Source: Botrimarina mediterranea (GTDB taxonomy: Bacteria > Planctomycetota > Planctomycetia > Pirellulales > Lacipirellulaceae). Taken from it: a stretch of DNA of 64,000 nucleotides. The position numbers were made by a program, and so were the translations under genes. The stretch lies in NCBI RefSeq assembly GCF_007753265.1, contig NZ_CP036349.1, forward strand, positions 4,931,363 through 4,995,362, given 5' to 3'. This document shows positions 43,487 through 55,081 of this stretch, piece after piece. Every line of letters starts with the position of its first letter. Positions within the stretch are counted from its first letter, which is position 1. Below the pieces are notes generated by a model. That model saw nothing but the letters and a program-made list of their open reading frames with translations, did not search any database and had not been told where the DNA came from.

Positions 43487-46303
43487 ATGACATCACCCCA
43501 TTCAGACGACTTGTTCCAAGTTACGCTTGCGTCGATCGGCGACGCGGTAATCGCTACGGACGCAATGGGGCGGATAACTTTCCTTAACGCGGTCGCCGAG
43601 ACGCTTACCGGTTGGCGAAATGAAGACGCGAAGGGACGTTCCCTTACGGAGGTGTTTCGAATCATTAACGAGCACACTCGGGCGCCGGTCGAGAATCCCG
43701 CCGATAAGGTTTTGCGGCACGGCCGCACTGTAGGGTTGGCGAACCACACAATCTTGATCGCGAAGGACGGACGCGAGATCCCCATCGATGACAGCGCGGC
43801 GCCGATCCGCGGGGCGAACGGAAACCTGCGAGGGGTAGTTCTCGTATTTCGCGATATTAGGGAGCGGAAGGAAGCAGAGGAGCGTCTACAAGAGAGCGAG
43901 CTTCGCTACCGACTCATCGGGCAGGTCGCGAATGATGCGATCTGGGACTGGGACCTCATCACCAACGTGGTCGTCTGGAACGAGGGCGTGCAAGCGAGCT
44001 TCGGCTATCGTCCGGACCAGATCGGCGCTACCGCCTCGTGGTGGCTCGACAACATCCACAACGACGACCGCGAACGCATCTCGAAGAGCATTCACGCCGT
44101 CATCGACGCAGGGGAGTTTTGGAACGAAGAGTACCGCTTCCGTCGCGCCGATGGCGACTACGCCACCGTCTTTGATCGCGGTCGAGTGGTTCGAGACAGC
44201 GGTGGCGCGCCGGTACGTATGGTCGGTGCGATGCTGGATCTAAGTGAGCGATTGCGGACGCAACGACAGCTAGCCGAGCGTGAAGAGCGACTCCGCATGG
44301 CGGTCGAATCGGCCGCTATCGGCGTTTGGGATTTCGATCCTCAGTCCGGGTCCCTAGAGTGGTCCGACCGTTGCAAGGCAATGTTTGGACTGCCCCCGGA
44401 TGCTCACATCAACTACGACGTCTTCCTTGAGCGTTTGCACCCAGATGACCGGGAACAGACGCATCGGGTCGTCATGGATGCACTCTCTCCTGACGGCGAC
44501 GGCAGCTACGAAATCGACTACCGCACCCTCTGGCCAGATGGAACGGTGCGTTGGCTCGTCGCTCGGGGTCAGGGGTACTTTGAGGAAGAAGTAGGCGTAA
44601 GAAACGCTGTACGATTTGCCGGCACGGTGCTCGACGTGACGGCACGGAAGCGGTCGGAAGAGGCCGCGGTAAAGCGGTCGGCGCAACTCCGACGCTTAGC
44701 GGATGTAGCAAGTAGGATCGGCGTGGCCCACGACGTGACGTCGGTACTAAACATCGTGACTGAAGAAGTGCGGCATGTCATCGAAGCCCACCAGTCGATC
44801 GCTAGCATGACGGTCGATCAAGAATGGGCGCAGGCAATTACCTCGGTTTCGATGTCGGAGAAGTACGCGCAATGGCGCAACTACGACAAGCCTCCTGACG
44901 GGTCTAGCATCTACACCATTGTCTGCAAGACGAACAAGCCGATGCGCCTCACCCAGGCCGAGTTAGAGGCCCACCCGGCGTGGAGAGAGTTTAGTGGCGA
45001 CACTATGCATCCGCCGATGCGGGGATGGCTCGCCGCGCCGATGGTGGGGCGCGATGGACGGAATCTCGGCCTCCTCCAGCTCTCCGGTAAATTGGAGGGC
45101 GAGTTTACAGAAGACGACGAAGCGGTGCTTGTGCAACTTGCCCAGATGGCCGCCGTCGCTGTTGAGAATGCCCGGCTCTTGGAGAGTCTCCAACAAGCCG
45201 ATCGCCGTAAGGATGAGTTTCTGGCGACGCTAGCCCACGAACTGCGTAATCCGCTCGCCCCCATCCGGATGGGTTTGGAGGTGATGAAGATGGGTGGTCT
45301 ACAAGCATCCGAGATTGAAGACATACGCGAGATGATGGAGCGGCAGACGAAGCAGCTGATAGCGCTCGTCGATGATCTGCTTGACGTGTCACGCATCACA
45401 AGCGGGAAGTTCGAACTCCGTAAGTGCCGTGTCGCTCTTGCCGATATCGTGCAAAGTGCTCTCGAGGCTTCCACACCCTTTATTGACGAAGCGGGCCACA
45501 ACTTGGCCGTCGCTGTACCGGATATGCCGATTCTTTTGGAGGCCGATCCGCACCGACTCGCCCAGGTGATTTCAAACCTGCTCAACAACGCCGTGAATTA
45601 CACCCCCGAGGGTGGAGAGATACGGCTCTCAGCTAGCCACCAAACTGACACCGTGGCGATCGTCGTGGCGGACAATGGAATTGGCATCCCATTGGAGATG
45701 CAACAACACGTCTTCGAGATATTCGCCCAGCTCGACCGACCGCTCGAGAAGGGTTACGTGGGGCTAGGAATTGGACTTACATTGGTCAAACGGTTGGTTG
45801 AGATGCATGACGGAACCGTCGAAGTCCACAGCGACGGCGCAGGAAAGGGAAGCACCTTCACCGTTCGACTACCCATCGTGAATGCAGACGAGTTGCAGAG
45901 GCGCCCGATAGAGTTTTCGAGCGACCAAGCGTCTACGAAGAAGCGTCGCGTGCTTATTGTCGACGACAACAAAGCCGCCGCTGATATGCTGGGGCTCGTC
46001 GTGAAGATGCTCGGTTGCGACATACGCACCGCCTACGATGGCCAGGAAGCGGTGGAAGTAGCGGCGGAGTACCTTCCCGAAGTCATCGTGATGGACATCG
46101 GCATGCCGAAAATGAACGGGTACGAAGCCGCCAGCCACATCCGGCGAACTCCATGGGGGAAAGACATTTTGCTGGTCGCCCTCACCGGATGGGGTCAGGA
46201 AGAAGACCGTCTACGGACAAGAGAAGCTGGCTTCGACCATCACTTAGTCAAACCCGCCGATCCAGACGCCCTCCAGCAAGTCCTGTTTGAATCTCGGGAT
46301 TAG
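43487..46303 (+). CDS. Hybrid sensor histidine kinase/response regulator (PAS-GAF-HK-REC)
   Basis: A 938-residue soluble two-component protein. In order: three PAS domains (about 8-130, 138-255, 262-385, with linker motifs such as [17 protein letters not shown]), a GAF domain (about 400-570), a HisKA domain with the phosphate-accepting His584 in LAHELRNPL, an ATPase domain (N-box [41 protein letters not shown]), and a C-terminal receiver with Asp870 in [11 protein letters not shown]. No transmembrane helix, so it senses cytoplasmic signals. The receiver has no output domain; the target is unknown. Confidence 0.92.
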   Translation: MTSPHSDDLFQVTLASIGDAVIATDAMGRITFLNAVAETLTGWRNEDAKGRSLTEVFRIINEHTRAPVENPADKVLRHGRTVGLANHTILIAKDGREIPIDDSAAPIRGANGNLRGVVLVFRDIRERKEAEERLQESELRYRLIGQVANDAIWDWDLITNVVVWNEGVQASFGYRPDQIGATASWWLDNIHNDDRERISKSIHAVIDAGEFWNEEYRFRRADGDYATVFDRGRVVRDSGGAPVRMVGAMLDLSERLRTQRQLAEREERLRMAVESAAIGVWDFDPQSGSLEWSDRCKAMFGLPPDAHINYDVFLERLHPDDREQTHRVVMDALSPDGDGSYEIDYRTLWPDGTVRWLVARGQGYFEEEVGVRNAVRFAGTVLDVTARKRSEEAAVKRSAQLRRLADVASRIGVAHDVTSVLNIVTEEVRHVIEAHQSIASMTVDQEWAQAITSVSMSEKYAQWRNYDKPPDGSSIYTIVCKTNKPMRLTQAELEAHPAWREFSGDTMHPPMRGWLAAPMVGRDGRNLGLLQLSGKLEGEFTEDDEAVLVQLAQMAAVAVENARLLESLQQADRRKDEFLATLAHELRNPLAPIRMGLEVMKMGGLQASEIEDIREMMERQTKQLIALVDDLLDVSRITSGKFELRKCRVALADIVQSALEASTPFIDEAGHNLAVAVPDMPILLEADPHRLAQVISNLLNNAVNYTPEGGEIRLSASHQTDTVAIVVADNGIGIPLEMQQHVFEIFAQLDRPLEKGYVGLGIGLTLVKRLVEMHDGTVEVHSDGAGKGSTFTVRLPIVNADELQRRPIEFSSDQASTKKRRVLIVDDNKAAADMLGLVVKMLGCDIRTAYDGQEAVEVAAEYLPEVIVMDIGMPKMNGYEAASHIRRTPWGKDILLVALTGWGQEEDRLRTREAGFDHHLVKPADPDALQQVLFESRD

Positions 46304-46425
46304 GGCGGCAAACACCATGGGAGTCGGCATTACTCTTTCGTCACCATCTACAGCTCTCAAAGCGGCCTCAACTAGGGCGAATGCGTCGACTTGCTGTATT
46401 TCCGTGACGGTCAGATCGCCTGATG

Positions 46426-46630
46426 TCAGCTGACGTCGAGGAACGGTCTACGGCAGCAGGGACAGTGCCGTCGAATCCACCGGCCAGCGAGAAGAACGCC
46501 GAGGGCTGCGGCAGCGTCGAGATCGCCATAAACACCAGCGGCGCCCGATCGGCGTAGTGACGGTAGGCGATCCCGCCCACGGAGTGCCCGAGCGTCATCG
46601 GCCACACAGCTCGCAGCGGCACCTCCCCTC
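46426..46630 (-). pseudogene. Decayed C-terminal tail of a tyrosine recombinase
   Basis: The minus strand reads GEVPLRAVWPMTLGHSVGGIAYRHYADR, which fits the LGH...HY(nucleophile) end of phage-type integrases, followed by APLVFMAISTLPQPSAFFSLA. After a one-base frameshift near 46,475 it continues as HCPCCRRPFLDVS and stops. The catalytic domain upstream is missing. It lies about 21 kb from the intact integrase and may mark an old integration edge. Confidence 0.55.
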
Positions 46631-46727
46631 GGCAGTATTTGCCGCCCGCTGCCCCACCTCCGCTCCGGGGCCTGCTTCGGTTGCGGAGAGCCAGCGGAGT
46701 AGAGTCTAAACACAATGGTTCTCTCAT

Positions 46728-47143
46728 CGCACGTGGCCCATAGATCGGGGGAAGGTCAGCGTGAGGTGGTAAGTATAGTTGAAGTTCTTCTGCTTGCTTT
46801 CGCCGATTAGCATCGACGGGATTAGAGAGCGAGAGCGCCGCGACGCGAGCTAATTGTTGGCTAGCCCGCGTGCGAAGCTATTCCTATCGCGACCGCTGAG
46901 ATCCCTGCCAATGCGGTAGCGGGATAAGGGCTTTAATCGCAGAAAGCCTCGCGATCCCCTGGCTAGTGGATTTGACCCAATTCCGTTCGAGCGGCGGGCA
47001 GAGGGGGCTGGACGAAGGGAGACAGTTCTTGCGCTCTCGACTAAACTGGGGGTCTCGGTTCAATCGCCGTCTGCTGCCCAGAGAGTCGGGAGAGCGCGCG
47101 GAGAACCATGATCTCCCGCCCTGTTTCAGCTTATTCGTAGTCG
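46728..47143. other. Leader region of the giant surface protein
   Basis: No credible gene. The stretch is moderately AT-rich around 46,770-46,860 (gtaagtatagttgaagttc), which could hold the promoter of the 47,144 gene. No hairpin terminator or repeat family member was recognised. Confidence 0.4.
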
Positions 47144-50100
47144 ATGAATCCCAACGATGCCCGTGGAAGTCGAAGGGTAAGGCGAACCCGAAAGTTGGGA
47201 AGCTCCCGCCGTTGGTCACTTGGACCGGCGCGGCTTGGCAGGAAGCCCCTCCTTGAGCTGTTGGAGGACCGTCGCCTCCTGGCCGCGGACTTCGGCGACG
47301 CCCCGGCGCCCTACCCGACGCTGATGGCCGTCAACGGGGCTCAGCACGCGGAAGTCAGTCCGGGCGGGCTGCAACTCGGCGCCGCGATCAGCTTCGAAGC
47401 GGAGGGCCAACCCTCAGCCTCCGCCAACGCCGACAGCGGCGATGACGGCATCGACTTCGGCATGGTGCGAGTTGGTCAGCTCGACGCCGAGGTGACCGTC
47501 ACTGTCACCAATGCGCCGGCCGCGGCGAAGCTCGACGGCTGGATCGACTTCAACGGCGACGGCTCGTGGGGCGGCGCTGATGAACGTGTCTTTGCCAGCA
47601 TCGACGTCGCCGAGGGCGTCAACCTGTTGACGTTCGACGTGCCGAGCGCGGCGATGTCGGGGGAGACCTACGCGCGGTTCCGGCTGAGCACGGCGGGGGG
47701 GCTGGGCGTGACGGGTTTGGCAGCGGATGGGGAGGTAGAAGACTTCGTAGTCTTCATCGCACCGCCTACGGAACGTACCGCAGCATTTGCAGACCACGGG
47801 GTTATCGCTACCGACCCCTTCAGAATTACGAAGTTCATCACGACGGATTTAGACGACGATGGTGATAGCGATCTGATTGTCTACGCGACCAATTCAAGCT
47901 CGCCTTTCGAAGACACACTCGCATGGTACAGCAATGACGGCGACCAAGCGTTTCAACGGAGAGTGATTGCGACGAGGGATGGATTCAACCCGACTAGTAT
48001 CCGAGCTGCTGACATAGACAATGATGGCGATCAAGATCTCCTCGTTAGTTACCCCGACAGCAATCTCACCGGCGATGTTTACTGGTACAGAAACGATGGT
48101 TCCGAGAACTTCTCGAGTCATCGAATCGCGAGCGGGAGTTACGCCTCTGACGCCGCCCTCGGTGACATCGATGGCGATGGCGACCTGGACCTCGTAACGG
48201 GAGGTCTCAAGTGGTACGCAAATGACGGACAAGGAATATTTTCCTACCAGGCGGCTGTCCCCAGCACGCTTCAGAATGATTCTCGGGTTAACCTTGCCGA
48301 CCTCGACCAAGACGGCGACCTCGATATCGTTGTCGGGTCTTACTTTGGGGACTTCGTCTGGTTCGAGAACAACGGTCTTCAACAATTCACACAGCGGAGC
48401 ATTGCCAACAAGCCGGGTTACAGCCCATTCCCAATCGCTATCGACATGGACGGGGACGGCGACCTCGACGTCTTCCCGCAGGAAGACAAGGCGGACGGGC
48501 TCGAATGGTATCAGAACAGCGGCGCCGGGACGTTTACGAAAGTCATTGTTGACAGCGAAACTGTGTCGCTGCGCGACCATCGCGCCGCAGATTTCGACGG
48601 CGACGGCGACATTGATATTGTCTCTTCCCATGTGGACGGTTCACTCGTTTTATACGAGCGCCAAGGCCAGGGTTACGTGAGGAGAACTCTCGGCGTCGCC
48701 ACGAGCGATATCGCAGTTGTCGATCTGGACCGTGACGGTGACCTCGATGTTCTGACGTTACTGACGGGCAGTGTTCGAGACCTTGTCTGGTTTGAGAACC
48801 GACTCGCCGTGCACCTCGGCGCGTCGACGCCGACCGCAGCCGAAGAGACCAGCGAGATTGTTTCTTTCGACTTCTTCGTTGACGCGCCCCACTCCGAATC
48901 GCTTCTGCTCGCGTTCCGCGTGGAAGGGACAGCGCGTGTGGGTAGCGATTTTACGCTCTCTGGGTACGAGAGCTTTGACGGCGCCGAGGGAACGGTCCTA
49001 CTCCCAGCGGGACAGACGTCCGTGTCGTTGCTCGCCACGCTGACCGATGACGCTTCGGCGGAGGTCGACGAGTCGATCGTCGTCACCCTTCTTTCGACGC
49101 CCAGTTACGCGCCGAGCGATGTATCGAACGCGGTCACTCAAATTCTAAGTAGTGAAGTTGGCGCCGATTTCGGCGACGCGCCGGGGCCCTACCCGACCCT
49201 GCTTGCCGAGAATGGCGCTAGGCACAGCAATATCGGGCCCGGCGAACTGCAACTAGGTGGAGCGGCGAGCTACGAAGCCGACGGACTACCCTCGGCAGCC
49301 GCCGACGCCGACCTCAACGACGACGGCGTCGTTTTCGGCGAATTCCGAGTAGGGCAGAACGGCGCGACGGTTGAGATTACGGTCACGAACGCACCGAATG
49401 GCGCGAAGCTCGACGGCTGGATCGACTTCAACGCCGATGGCTCGTGGGGGGGGCTGAACGAGCGACTCTTCACCGCAGTTGGTGTGACCGAGGGCGTCAA
49501 CTTGCTGACTTTCAACGTGCCGGGCTGGGCCGTCTCCGGCGTCACCTACGCACGTTTCCGCCTCAGCACGGCTGGCGGGCTGCCCACGACTGGCTTCGCT
49601 GCCGACGGTGAAGTCGAAGACTACGCGGTGATGATCGAGCCCACACAATCCTATTCGACCGCATTCGGGACCGCGAATGCCATCAGGGAGACGACGGGCG
49701 CCTTTATCAGCGTCACTACTCTGGACATCGAGGGAGATGGAGACGTTGACATTGTTGCAACCACATCCGGCAGTGGGGCTATCACTCTTTTCGAAAACGA
49801 CGGGGCGAACGCGTTCACCAGCCGCAGTCTCTTCAGCACGAGTTCTACCAAGATCACATCCGTCGAAGCGGCCGACATCGACGGTGACGGCGACACCGAC
49901 ATTGTCGCGTTGCCGGAGGACGGTTGGGTCCTTATCCTTGAGAACGATGGCTCGGGAACGTTTTCTTGGTACTCCCTCCGCCCAAGTTCGACCTCGCCAG
50001 GCGATCTGTCGCCCGTGGACATGGACGGTGATGGCGACATCGACCTCGTCGTTTCGTCGCGTGACAGCGACCGCATCGCTTGGTACGAGAACCGCGGCGA

Positions 50101-53100
50101 CAAGGAATTTTTTAGAAGGACGATTACGACCGACGCCGATGAAGTATCTGACATCCAAGTCGTCGACCTGGACCGCGACGGTGACCTCGACGTAATCTCG
50201 AGAAACCCGGGAGATTCCACGCTCTCTTGGTACGAGAACGACGGCGCTCAGTCTTTCTCGCCACGGTTGGTCGCGACCGGCGTCGGCGCCACCGCGTCGC
50301 CGCTGCATGTTGCCGACTACGACCGCGATGGCGACCTCGATTTGATCACTTTCTCGATCGTCGACGCCTCAATCGTTTGGTACGAGAATGACGGCGCCGA
50401 GGCGTTCTCTTCCAGAGCAATTCCCAGTTCGGTCCGGTCGGGCCGTGTGCGATTTGTTGGCGACATCGACGGAAACGGTTTAGTCGACATTGTTGCGGAG
50501 TCTTTTGTTTCTAATTCAACGGCGATCTGCCTCTTTAATAGGGGTGACGGCTCCTTCACGGAGCAAGTGATCGCCTCGCGCGTCGGCCGGGTAGCGGATG
50601 TCCACGCCACCGATATCGATCGCGATGGGGACATCGACCTGTTGGCGACGCACGACTATACGACTCCCGGCGTGGTGTGGTACGAGGCGGTCTACAACGC
50701 ATCGTTGACGTCGATTCCGGGTGATTGGACCGAGGGCTCGTCGGACTGGGCGGTCGAGTTCCGCATCCCCGAAGCGATTGACCGCCCCACCACACTCGCC
50801 TTTACGGTAAATGGCGAGCCGGCTTATGAGTTCGACTACACTCTAGCAGGAGCAGCTTCATTCGATGGTGCGCGCGGCTTCGTCGAGATCCCCGCTGGAG
50901 AAACTGTCGCGACGATTTTGTTGTCAGCACTGGACGATGGCCTCTATGAGCTCGACGAAGCGGTAACGGTGACTCTGCTCCGAGGACCGGGGGAGAACGC
51001 TAGGCCGCTGAGCGCCCACACGAATTCGATCCGCAGCACGCAGGCCGGCGCCAGTTTCGGCGATGCACCACAACCGTATCCCACGCGGCCGGCGGAGGGC
51101 GGCGCCGCGCATACCCACGTCGGCGACGGATCGCTCCGACTGGGCGAGCTGGTCGACGGCCGGGCCGACGGAGTACCCTCGCCGGGCGCAGACGCCAACG
51201 TCAGCGACGACGGCGTCGTCTTCGGCGCGATGCGGGTTGGCCAGCTTGACGCCGCGGTGACGGTGACCGTTTCAAACGCACCGGACGGCGCGAAGCTCGA
51301 CGCCTGGATCGACTTCAACGGCGACGGCTCGTGGGGGGGCGCCGACGAGCACATTTTCGCGAGTGTTCACGTCGTTAACGGCGAGAACGTCCTGACGTTT
51401 GACGTCCCCACCGTGATCACTTCCGGCGTCGTCACTTACGCGCGGTTCCGTCTCAGCAGCAGCGGCGGCTTGGCGCCCGGCGGCATCGCGGCCGATGGTG
51501 AGGTCGAGGACTACGCCGTCACGATGCTGCCCCCCACGCCGACCAGCGGCGAGTTCGGCGAGCCGACCCAAATCTTGCCACTTTCGGCCATCCGTCCGAT
51601 TGATGTGACCGCTGCGACCTCGGTCGTGCCCGCCGACATGGACGGCGACGGCGACATCGACCTGGTTCTCTCCCGAGGCTTGAAAAACGATAATTTGTAT
51701 TGGTACGAGAATCAGGCGGGGCAATTCTCCACCGCTCACCTGATCGGCCAGCGTGGCGACTTCATCCGCGTCGCCGACCTCGACCGCGACGGCGACCTCG
51801 ATGTTGTCGCGACGGATCAGGGCCAATTAGCTTGGTTTGAGAATCGGGGCGCCGAGGGGTTTGTGCGAAATGTGATCGCCTCCGGCAGCCTTCTCTATCC
51901 GACTTCTCCGATTGCGATCGCAGACTTTGGTGGCGATGGCTGGCTCGACATCGCCGTCATTAACAACGCCGGCAGCGTACTGCTTTGGAGACGTGGCGAA
52001 GAGTCAGCGACCTACACCTCGACGCTCATTGGCGGAGCCGCTGCTGGCACCGTGAGCATTGAAGCTGTCGACCTGAATCGAGATGGTCGGCTTGACCTTG
52101 TCGCATCGGGACTCAACTTCCCTTTCGGTGAGACAGTTGGGCTTTTCCAAGGCGAAACGGGTCAGTTCAGTAGACGGACGCTTGACGGCGGGCGCACCTC
52201 GGCTTCTAGCCCTATTGATATGGACCGCGACGGCGACATCGACGTTGTGATTCAGATCGAGAACGGCGTAGCTTGGTTAGAGAACGACGGTTCGGGAAGC
52301 TTTGCTTTCCGTGCTGTCGGCTCAGTGAGTGGCTTTAACAACGACATGGCGGTAGCGGACTTCGACGGCGACGGCGACTTCGATATTGTCGACACGCACC
52401 GCCGAACGTCCTTTGAGTCGAAGAGCTTCACGCTCTTCAACAACGACGGCGCCAACAAGTTTCAAGCGACAACGATCGACTCCAATCCATCGGAGTACTA
52501 CTACTCGGTGTTCCCCGCCGACATCAATGGCGATGGAGCCCTCGACCTCGTCGCCGTCGTCCCGAATGTCGGCGTGCTGCTCTACACCCAGATGCTCCGG
52601 GCAGTCCCCACTTCCAGCAGCCCCAACCTTCTCAACGAGGGTGACGGGCCGATAACGATCCGGTTGGCGCTACAAGCCGAGACCAACGCGGACGTCGCCG
52701 TTCCCTTTACGATTTCGGGCGAGGCGGTTTACGGCGTCGACTATGTGATCGACGGCGCTGATTTCATCATCGGCGGATCCGGGGTGGTGACCATCCCCGC
52801 GGGGACACAATGGGTCGAGCTGACGCTGACGGTGATCGCCGACGGCGAAGCAGAGCTCCACGAATCACTGGCGATCTCGGTCGGCGACCGCCCCGGCGAC
52901 CGACTGGTATGGCGGATCACCGCCGACGCCGACGTGGGTGACTACGGCGACGCTCCAGCGATCTATCCGGTAGGGGTTGAACAGGCGGGCGCCGCGCACC
53001 TGGCGGTTGGCCCACGGCTGGGCGAGACGCGAACCGCCGAGCCTCAGGGCGTCGCAACAAGTGGGGCCGATGGCGACGCGGGGGACGATGGCGTTGTGTT

Positions 53101-55063
53101 CGGCACACTCGTCGTCGGCACAGGGACTTCGACGATGACCGCGGATGTCCAGAACGCCCCGGAGGGCGCTTATCTCGATGCCTGGATCGACTTCAACGGC
53201 GACGGCTCCTGGTCGGGTGAGCGCGAGCAAGTCTTCACACGCCACGCCGTTGTCGAAGGGGAGAATGTTTTGCGGTTCGAGACGCCAAGTTGGGCGACCA
53301 TCGGGACCACTTACGCCCGAGTACGGCTTAGTTCCATGGGTGGACTTGGAGTTACAGGCAACGCCGCCGACGGCGAAGTCGAGGACTATCAAGTCACGAT
53401 CGCTACGGCGCCAGGCGGTTGGGTTGATTACGAGGTCCAAGGCGTCGATCCCGTCGGGGCACCGTCAACGCTGGCGAAGGTCGTGGACCTGGATAGCGAC
53501 GGATTCGTTGACATGACCAGCGTTGGCTTGCCAAGCGACCGAAGCCTTTATTGGTTGCGGAATACTGGCGACGGGACGTTCTCGAAGCAGGTCTTGGCGG
53601 TTGTCGATTTCACCATGCGGGACTTCGCCATCGACGACATTGATGGCGATGGCGACTTGGACATCGTTGTGATCTCGCAAACCTCTCCAAGCACCAGTCG
53701 GCTTGTACTGCTACGTAACAACGGGGCAAATGCTTTTTCGCTCAACGTGATCGCCACGAGTATCGAAGCTTCGATGACCGTAGCTATCGCTGATATCGAC
53801 GGCGACGGGGCGATGGACATCATGGCTGGGGGGGACCGCAGTAGCTTCAGCGGCGTTCTTCCCTCGACTGGAGAGATTGTTTGGTACGTAAATGACGGCG
53901 TTGGCGGCTTTAGCCCTCGTCTCATCGACAGCCAACTCGGCCCGGTGAGAAGCCTTGGCGCCGCTGACCTCGATGGCGACGGCGATCTCGACCTCTACGC
54001 GTCGGCCATGAACGCGGGTAGCCTCGTGATGTACCGCAACGATGGCGCCGCCAGCTTTACCAAAGAAGTGATCGTCGCAACAACGTTCACCGGTCCCTAC
54101 ATGCTACCGGGCGGCAAGGTTCGAGCCGCCGACTTCGACGGCGATGGCGATCTCGACCTCATTCCAACGCCAAACGGTTACAGTCCACCAAAATTAGTAT
54201 GGTACGAGAACGACGGGGCGGGCCTCTTCATTGAACGCATGATCTACGCCGGCGTCTTATACTCCAACGACGTCCTCCCTGTGGACCTCGATGGCGACGG
54301 CGACCTCGACTTGGTGATTGGGTTGGCGACCACCGCCCCAAGCGACAAGCCGGCTTGGATCGAGACCCGTCTCGCCGGTGACGCCAACAACGACGGCGTC
54401 GTCGATCTAGCGGACCGAGACTTCTGGGGAGCGAACTACGGTTCGACCAGCGGGCCCGGTCTCCTGGCGGACATTACCGGCGACGGCCTCGTCAACGCGG
54501 CGGACTACACAAGCTGGCGAGACGCATACGCCAGCGGGGTTGCTTCCACGATTTACCTACCACGCGTGGCTGACTGGCGGCTCAACGCCAGCGGCCTGGC
54601 GGTGGGGGACCTGGACGGCGACCTCGACTTAGACCTCATCGCGGCGACTTCTACGGGCGTCACAGTGGCGATCAACACCTTCCTGTCGCCGCCACCCACT
54701 ACCGCTCCCTCTAGCGCACCAATGACGCCGATTTTCGCTACCTCTGAGGCGCCGCTGGTTGCGGGTAGCCAATCCGCTATCTCGTTCACCCTTCCCGAAC
54801 CCAGTAAGATCCCAGCTACCACGCCTCGGCAACGCTATGCGTCGCCGGTTCGCGAGTCCAATGACAATCGATCGATCAGCTTGCTAATGCTTCACAAGCA
54901 AGAGCACGCCAAGGGGCGAAAGGCGCCGATTCGTGACGAAGCGTTCGCCGTTGCTGCGGACGAGGGGGAAACAGCCGACCTCACTACTGAATGTGAAGCA
55001 GAGCCGTTAGATCAGCCTGTCGCGATCGGACCTTCAGAGAGGGTTTGGGAGATGTGGGGCTGA
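47144..55063 (+). CDS. Giant modular surface protein: LEPR-XLL, GEVED, FG-GAP, Calx-beta, dockerin
   Basis: 2,639 residues. A basic leader is followed by LELLEDRRLLA (about 38-48), the planctomycete LEPR-XLL type export motif. Four GEVED domains start at about 49, 674, 1302 and 1932 (each GDAP.PYPT ... WIDFNGDGSWGG ... VEDY/F). Each is followed by a run of FG-GAP/VCBS calcium-binding propeller units (D.DGDGDLD.V), and the first three runs end in a Calx-beta domain (about 558-671, 1188-1300, 1818-1920). A dockerin-type pair lies at about 2411-2465 (GDANNDGVVDLADRDFW, ADITGDGLVNAADY). There is no PEP-CTERM tail. It is likely a calcium-dependent extracellular adhesin or scaffold; function inferred only from modules. 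Confidence 0.88.
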   Translation: MNPNDARGSRRVRRTRKLGSSRRWSLGPARLGRKPLLELLEDRRLLAADFGDAPAPYPTLMAVNGAQHAEVSPGGLQLGAAISFEAEGQPSASANADSGDDGIDFGMVRVGQLDAEVTVTVTNAPAAAKLDGWIDFNGDGSWGGADERVFASIDVAEGVNLLTFDVPSAAMSGETYARFRLSTAGGLGVTGLAADGEVEDFVVFIAPPTERTAAFADHGVIATDPFRITKFITTDLDDDGDSDLIVYATNSSSPFEDTLAWYSNDGDQAFQRRVIATRDGFNPTSIRAADIDNDGDQDLLVSYPDSNLTGDVYWYRNDGSENFSSHRIASGSYASDAALGDIDGDGDLDLVTGGLKWYANDGQGIFSYQAAVPSTLQNDSRVNLADLDQDGDLDIVVGSYFGDFVWFENNGLQQFTQRSIANKPGYSPFPIAIDMDGDGDLDVFPQEDKADGLEWYQNSGAGTFTKVIVDSETVSLRDHRAADFDGDGDIDIVSSHVDGSLVLYERQGQGYVRRTLGVATSDIAVVDLDRDGDLDVLTLLTGSVRDLVWFENRLAVHLGASTPTAAEETSEIVSFDFFVDAPHSESLLLAFRVEGTARVGSDFTLSGYESFDGAEGTVLLPAGQTSVSLLATLTDDASAEVDESIVVTLLSTPSYAPSDVSNAVTQILSSEVGADFGDAPGPYPTLLAENGARHSNIGPGELQLGGAASYEADGLPSAAADADLNDDGVVFGEFRVGQNGATVEITVTNAPNGAKLDGWIDFNADGSWGGLNERLFTAVGVTEGVNLLTFNVPGWAVSGVTYARFRLSTAGGLPTTGFAADGEVEDYAVMIEPTQSYSTAFGTANAIRETTGAFISVTTLDIEGDGDVDIVATTSGSGAITLFENDGANAFTSRSLFSTSSTKITSVEAADIDGDGDTDIVALPEDGWVLILENDGSGTFSWYSLRPSSTSPGDLSPVDMDGDGDIDLVVSSRDSDRIAWYENRGDKEFFRRTITTDADEVSDIQVVDLDRDGDLDVISRNPGDSTLSWYENDGAQSFSPRLVATGVGATASPLHVADYDRDGDLDLITFSIVDASIVWYENDGAEAFSSRAIPSSVRSGRVRFVGDIDGNGLVDIVAESFVSNSTAICLFNRGDGSFTEQVIASRVGRVADVHATDIDRDGDIDLLATHDYTTPGVVWYEAVYNASLTSIPGDWTEGSSDWAVEFRIPEAIDRPTTLAFTVNGEPAYEFDYTLAGAASFDGARGFVEIPAGETVATILLSALDDGLYELDEAVTVTLLRGPGENARPLSAHTNSIRSTQAGASFGDAPQPYPTRPAEGGAAHTHVGDGSLRLGELVDGRADGVPSPGADANVSDDGVVFGAMRVGQLDAAVTVTVSNAPDGAKLDAWIDFNGDGSWGGADEHIFASVHVVNGENVLTFDVPTVITSGVVTYARFRLSSSGGLAPGGIAADGEVEDYAVTMLPPTPTSGEFGEPTQILPLSAIRPIDVTAATSVVPADMDGDGDIDLVLSRGLKNDNLYWYENQAGQFSTAHLIGQRGDFIRVADLDRDGDLDVVATDQGQLAWFENRGAEGFVRNVIASGSLLYPTSPIAIADFGGDGWLDIAVINNAGSVLLWRRGEESATYTSTLIGGAAAGTVSIEAVDLNRDGRLDLVASGLNFPFGETVGLFQGETGQFSRRTLDGGRTSASSPIDMDRDGDIDVVIQIENGVAWLENDGSGSFAFRAVGSVSGFNNDMAVADFDGDGDFDIVDTHRRTSFESKSFTLFNNDGANKFQATTIDSNPSEYYYSVFPADINGDGALDLVAVVPNVGVLLYTQMLRAVPTSSSPNLLNEGDGPITIRLALQAETNADVAVPFTISGEAVYGVDYVIDGADFIIGGSGVVTIPAGTQWVELTLTVIADGEAELHESLAISVGDRPGDRLVWRITADADVGDYGDAPAIYPVGVEQAGAAHLAVGPRLGETRTAEPQGVATSGADGDAGDDGVVFGTLVVGTGTSTMTADVQNAPEGAYLDAWIDFNGDGSWSGEREQVFTRHAVVEGENVLRFETPSWATIGTTYARVRLSSMGGLGVTGNAADGEVEDYQVTIATAPGGWVDYEVQGVDPVGAPSTLAKVVDLDSDGFVDMTSVGLPSDRSLYWLRNTGDGTFSKQVLAVVDFTMRDFAIDDIDGDGDLDIVVISQTSPSTSRLVLLRNNGANAFSLNVIATSIEASMTVAIADIDGDGAMDIMAGGDRSSFSGVLPSTGEIVWYVNDGVGGFSPRLIDSQLGPVRSLGAADLDGDGDLDLYASAMNAGSLVMYRNDGAASFTKEVIVATTFTGPYMLPGGKVRAADFDGDGDLDLIPTPNGYSPPKLVWYENDGAGLFIERMIYAGVLYSNDVLPVDLDGDGDLDLVIGLATTAPSDKPAWIETRLAGDANNDGVVDLADRDFWGANYGSTSGPGLLADITGDGLVNAADYTSWRDAYASGVASTIYLPRVADWRLNASGLAVGDLDGDLDLDLIAATSTGVTVAINTFLSPPPTTAPSSAPMTPIFATSEAPLVAGSQSAISFTLPEPSKIPATTPRQRYASPVRESNDNRSISLLMLHKQEHAKGRKAPIRDEAFAVAADEGETADLTTECEAEPLDQPVAIGPSERVWEMWG

Positions 55064-55081
55064 AAATTGCAACCCATTGTC

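Noticed and set aside
42975-47143. Right attachment site as a copy of the tRNA-Glu 3' end
   Set aside because: No stretch resembling the T-arm and acceptor sequence was found by eye in this region.
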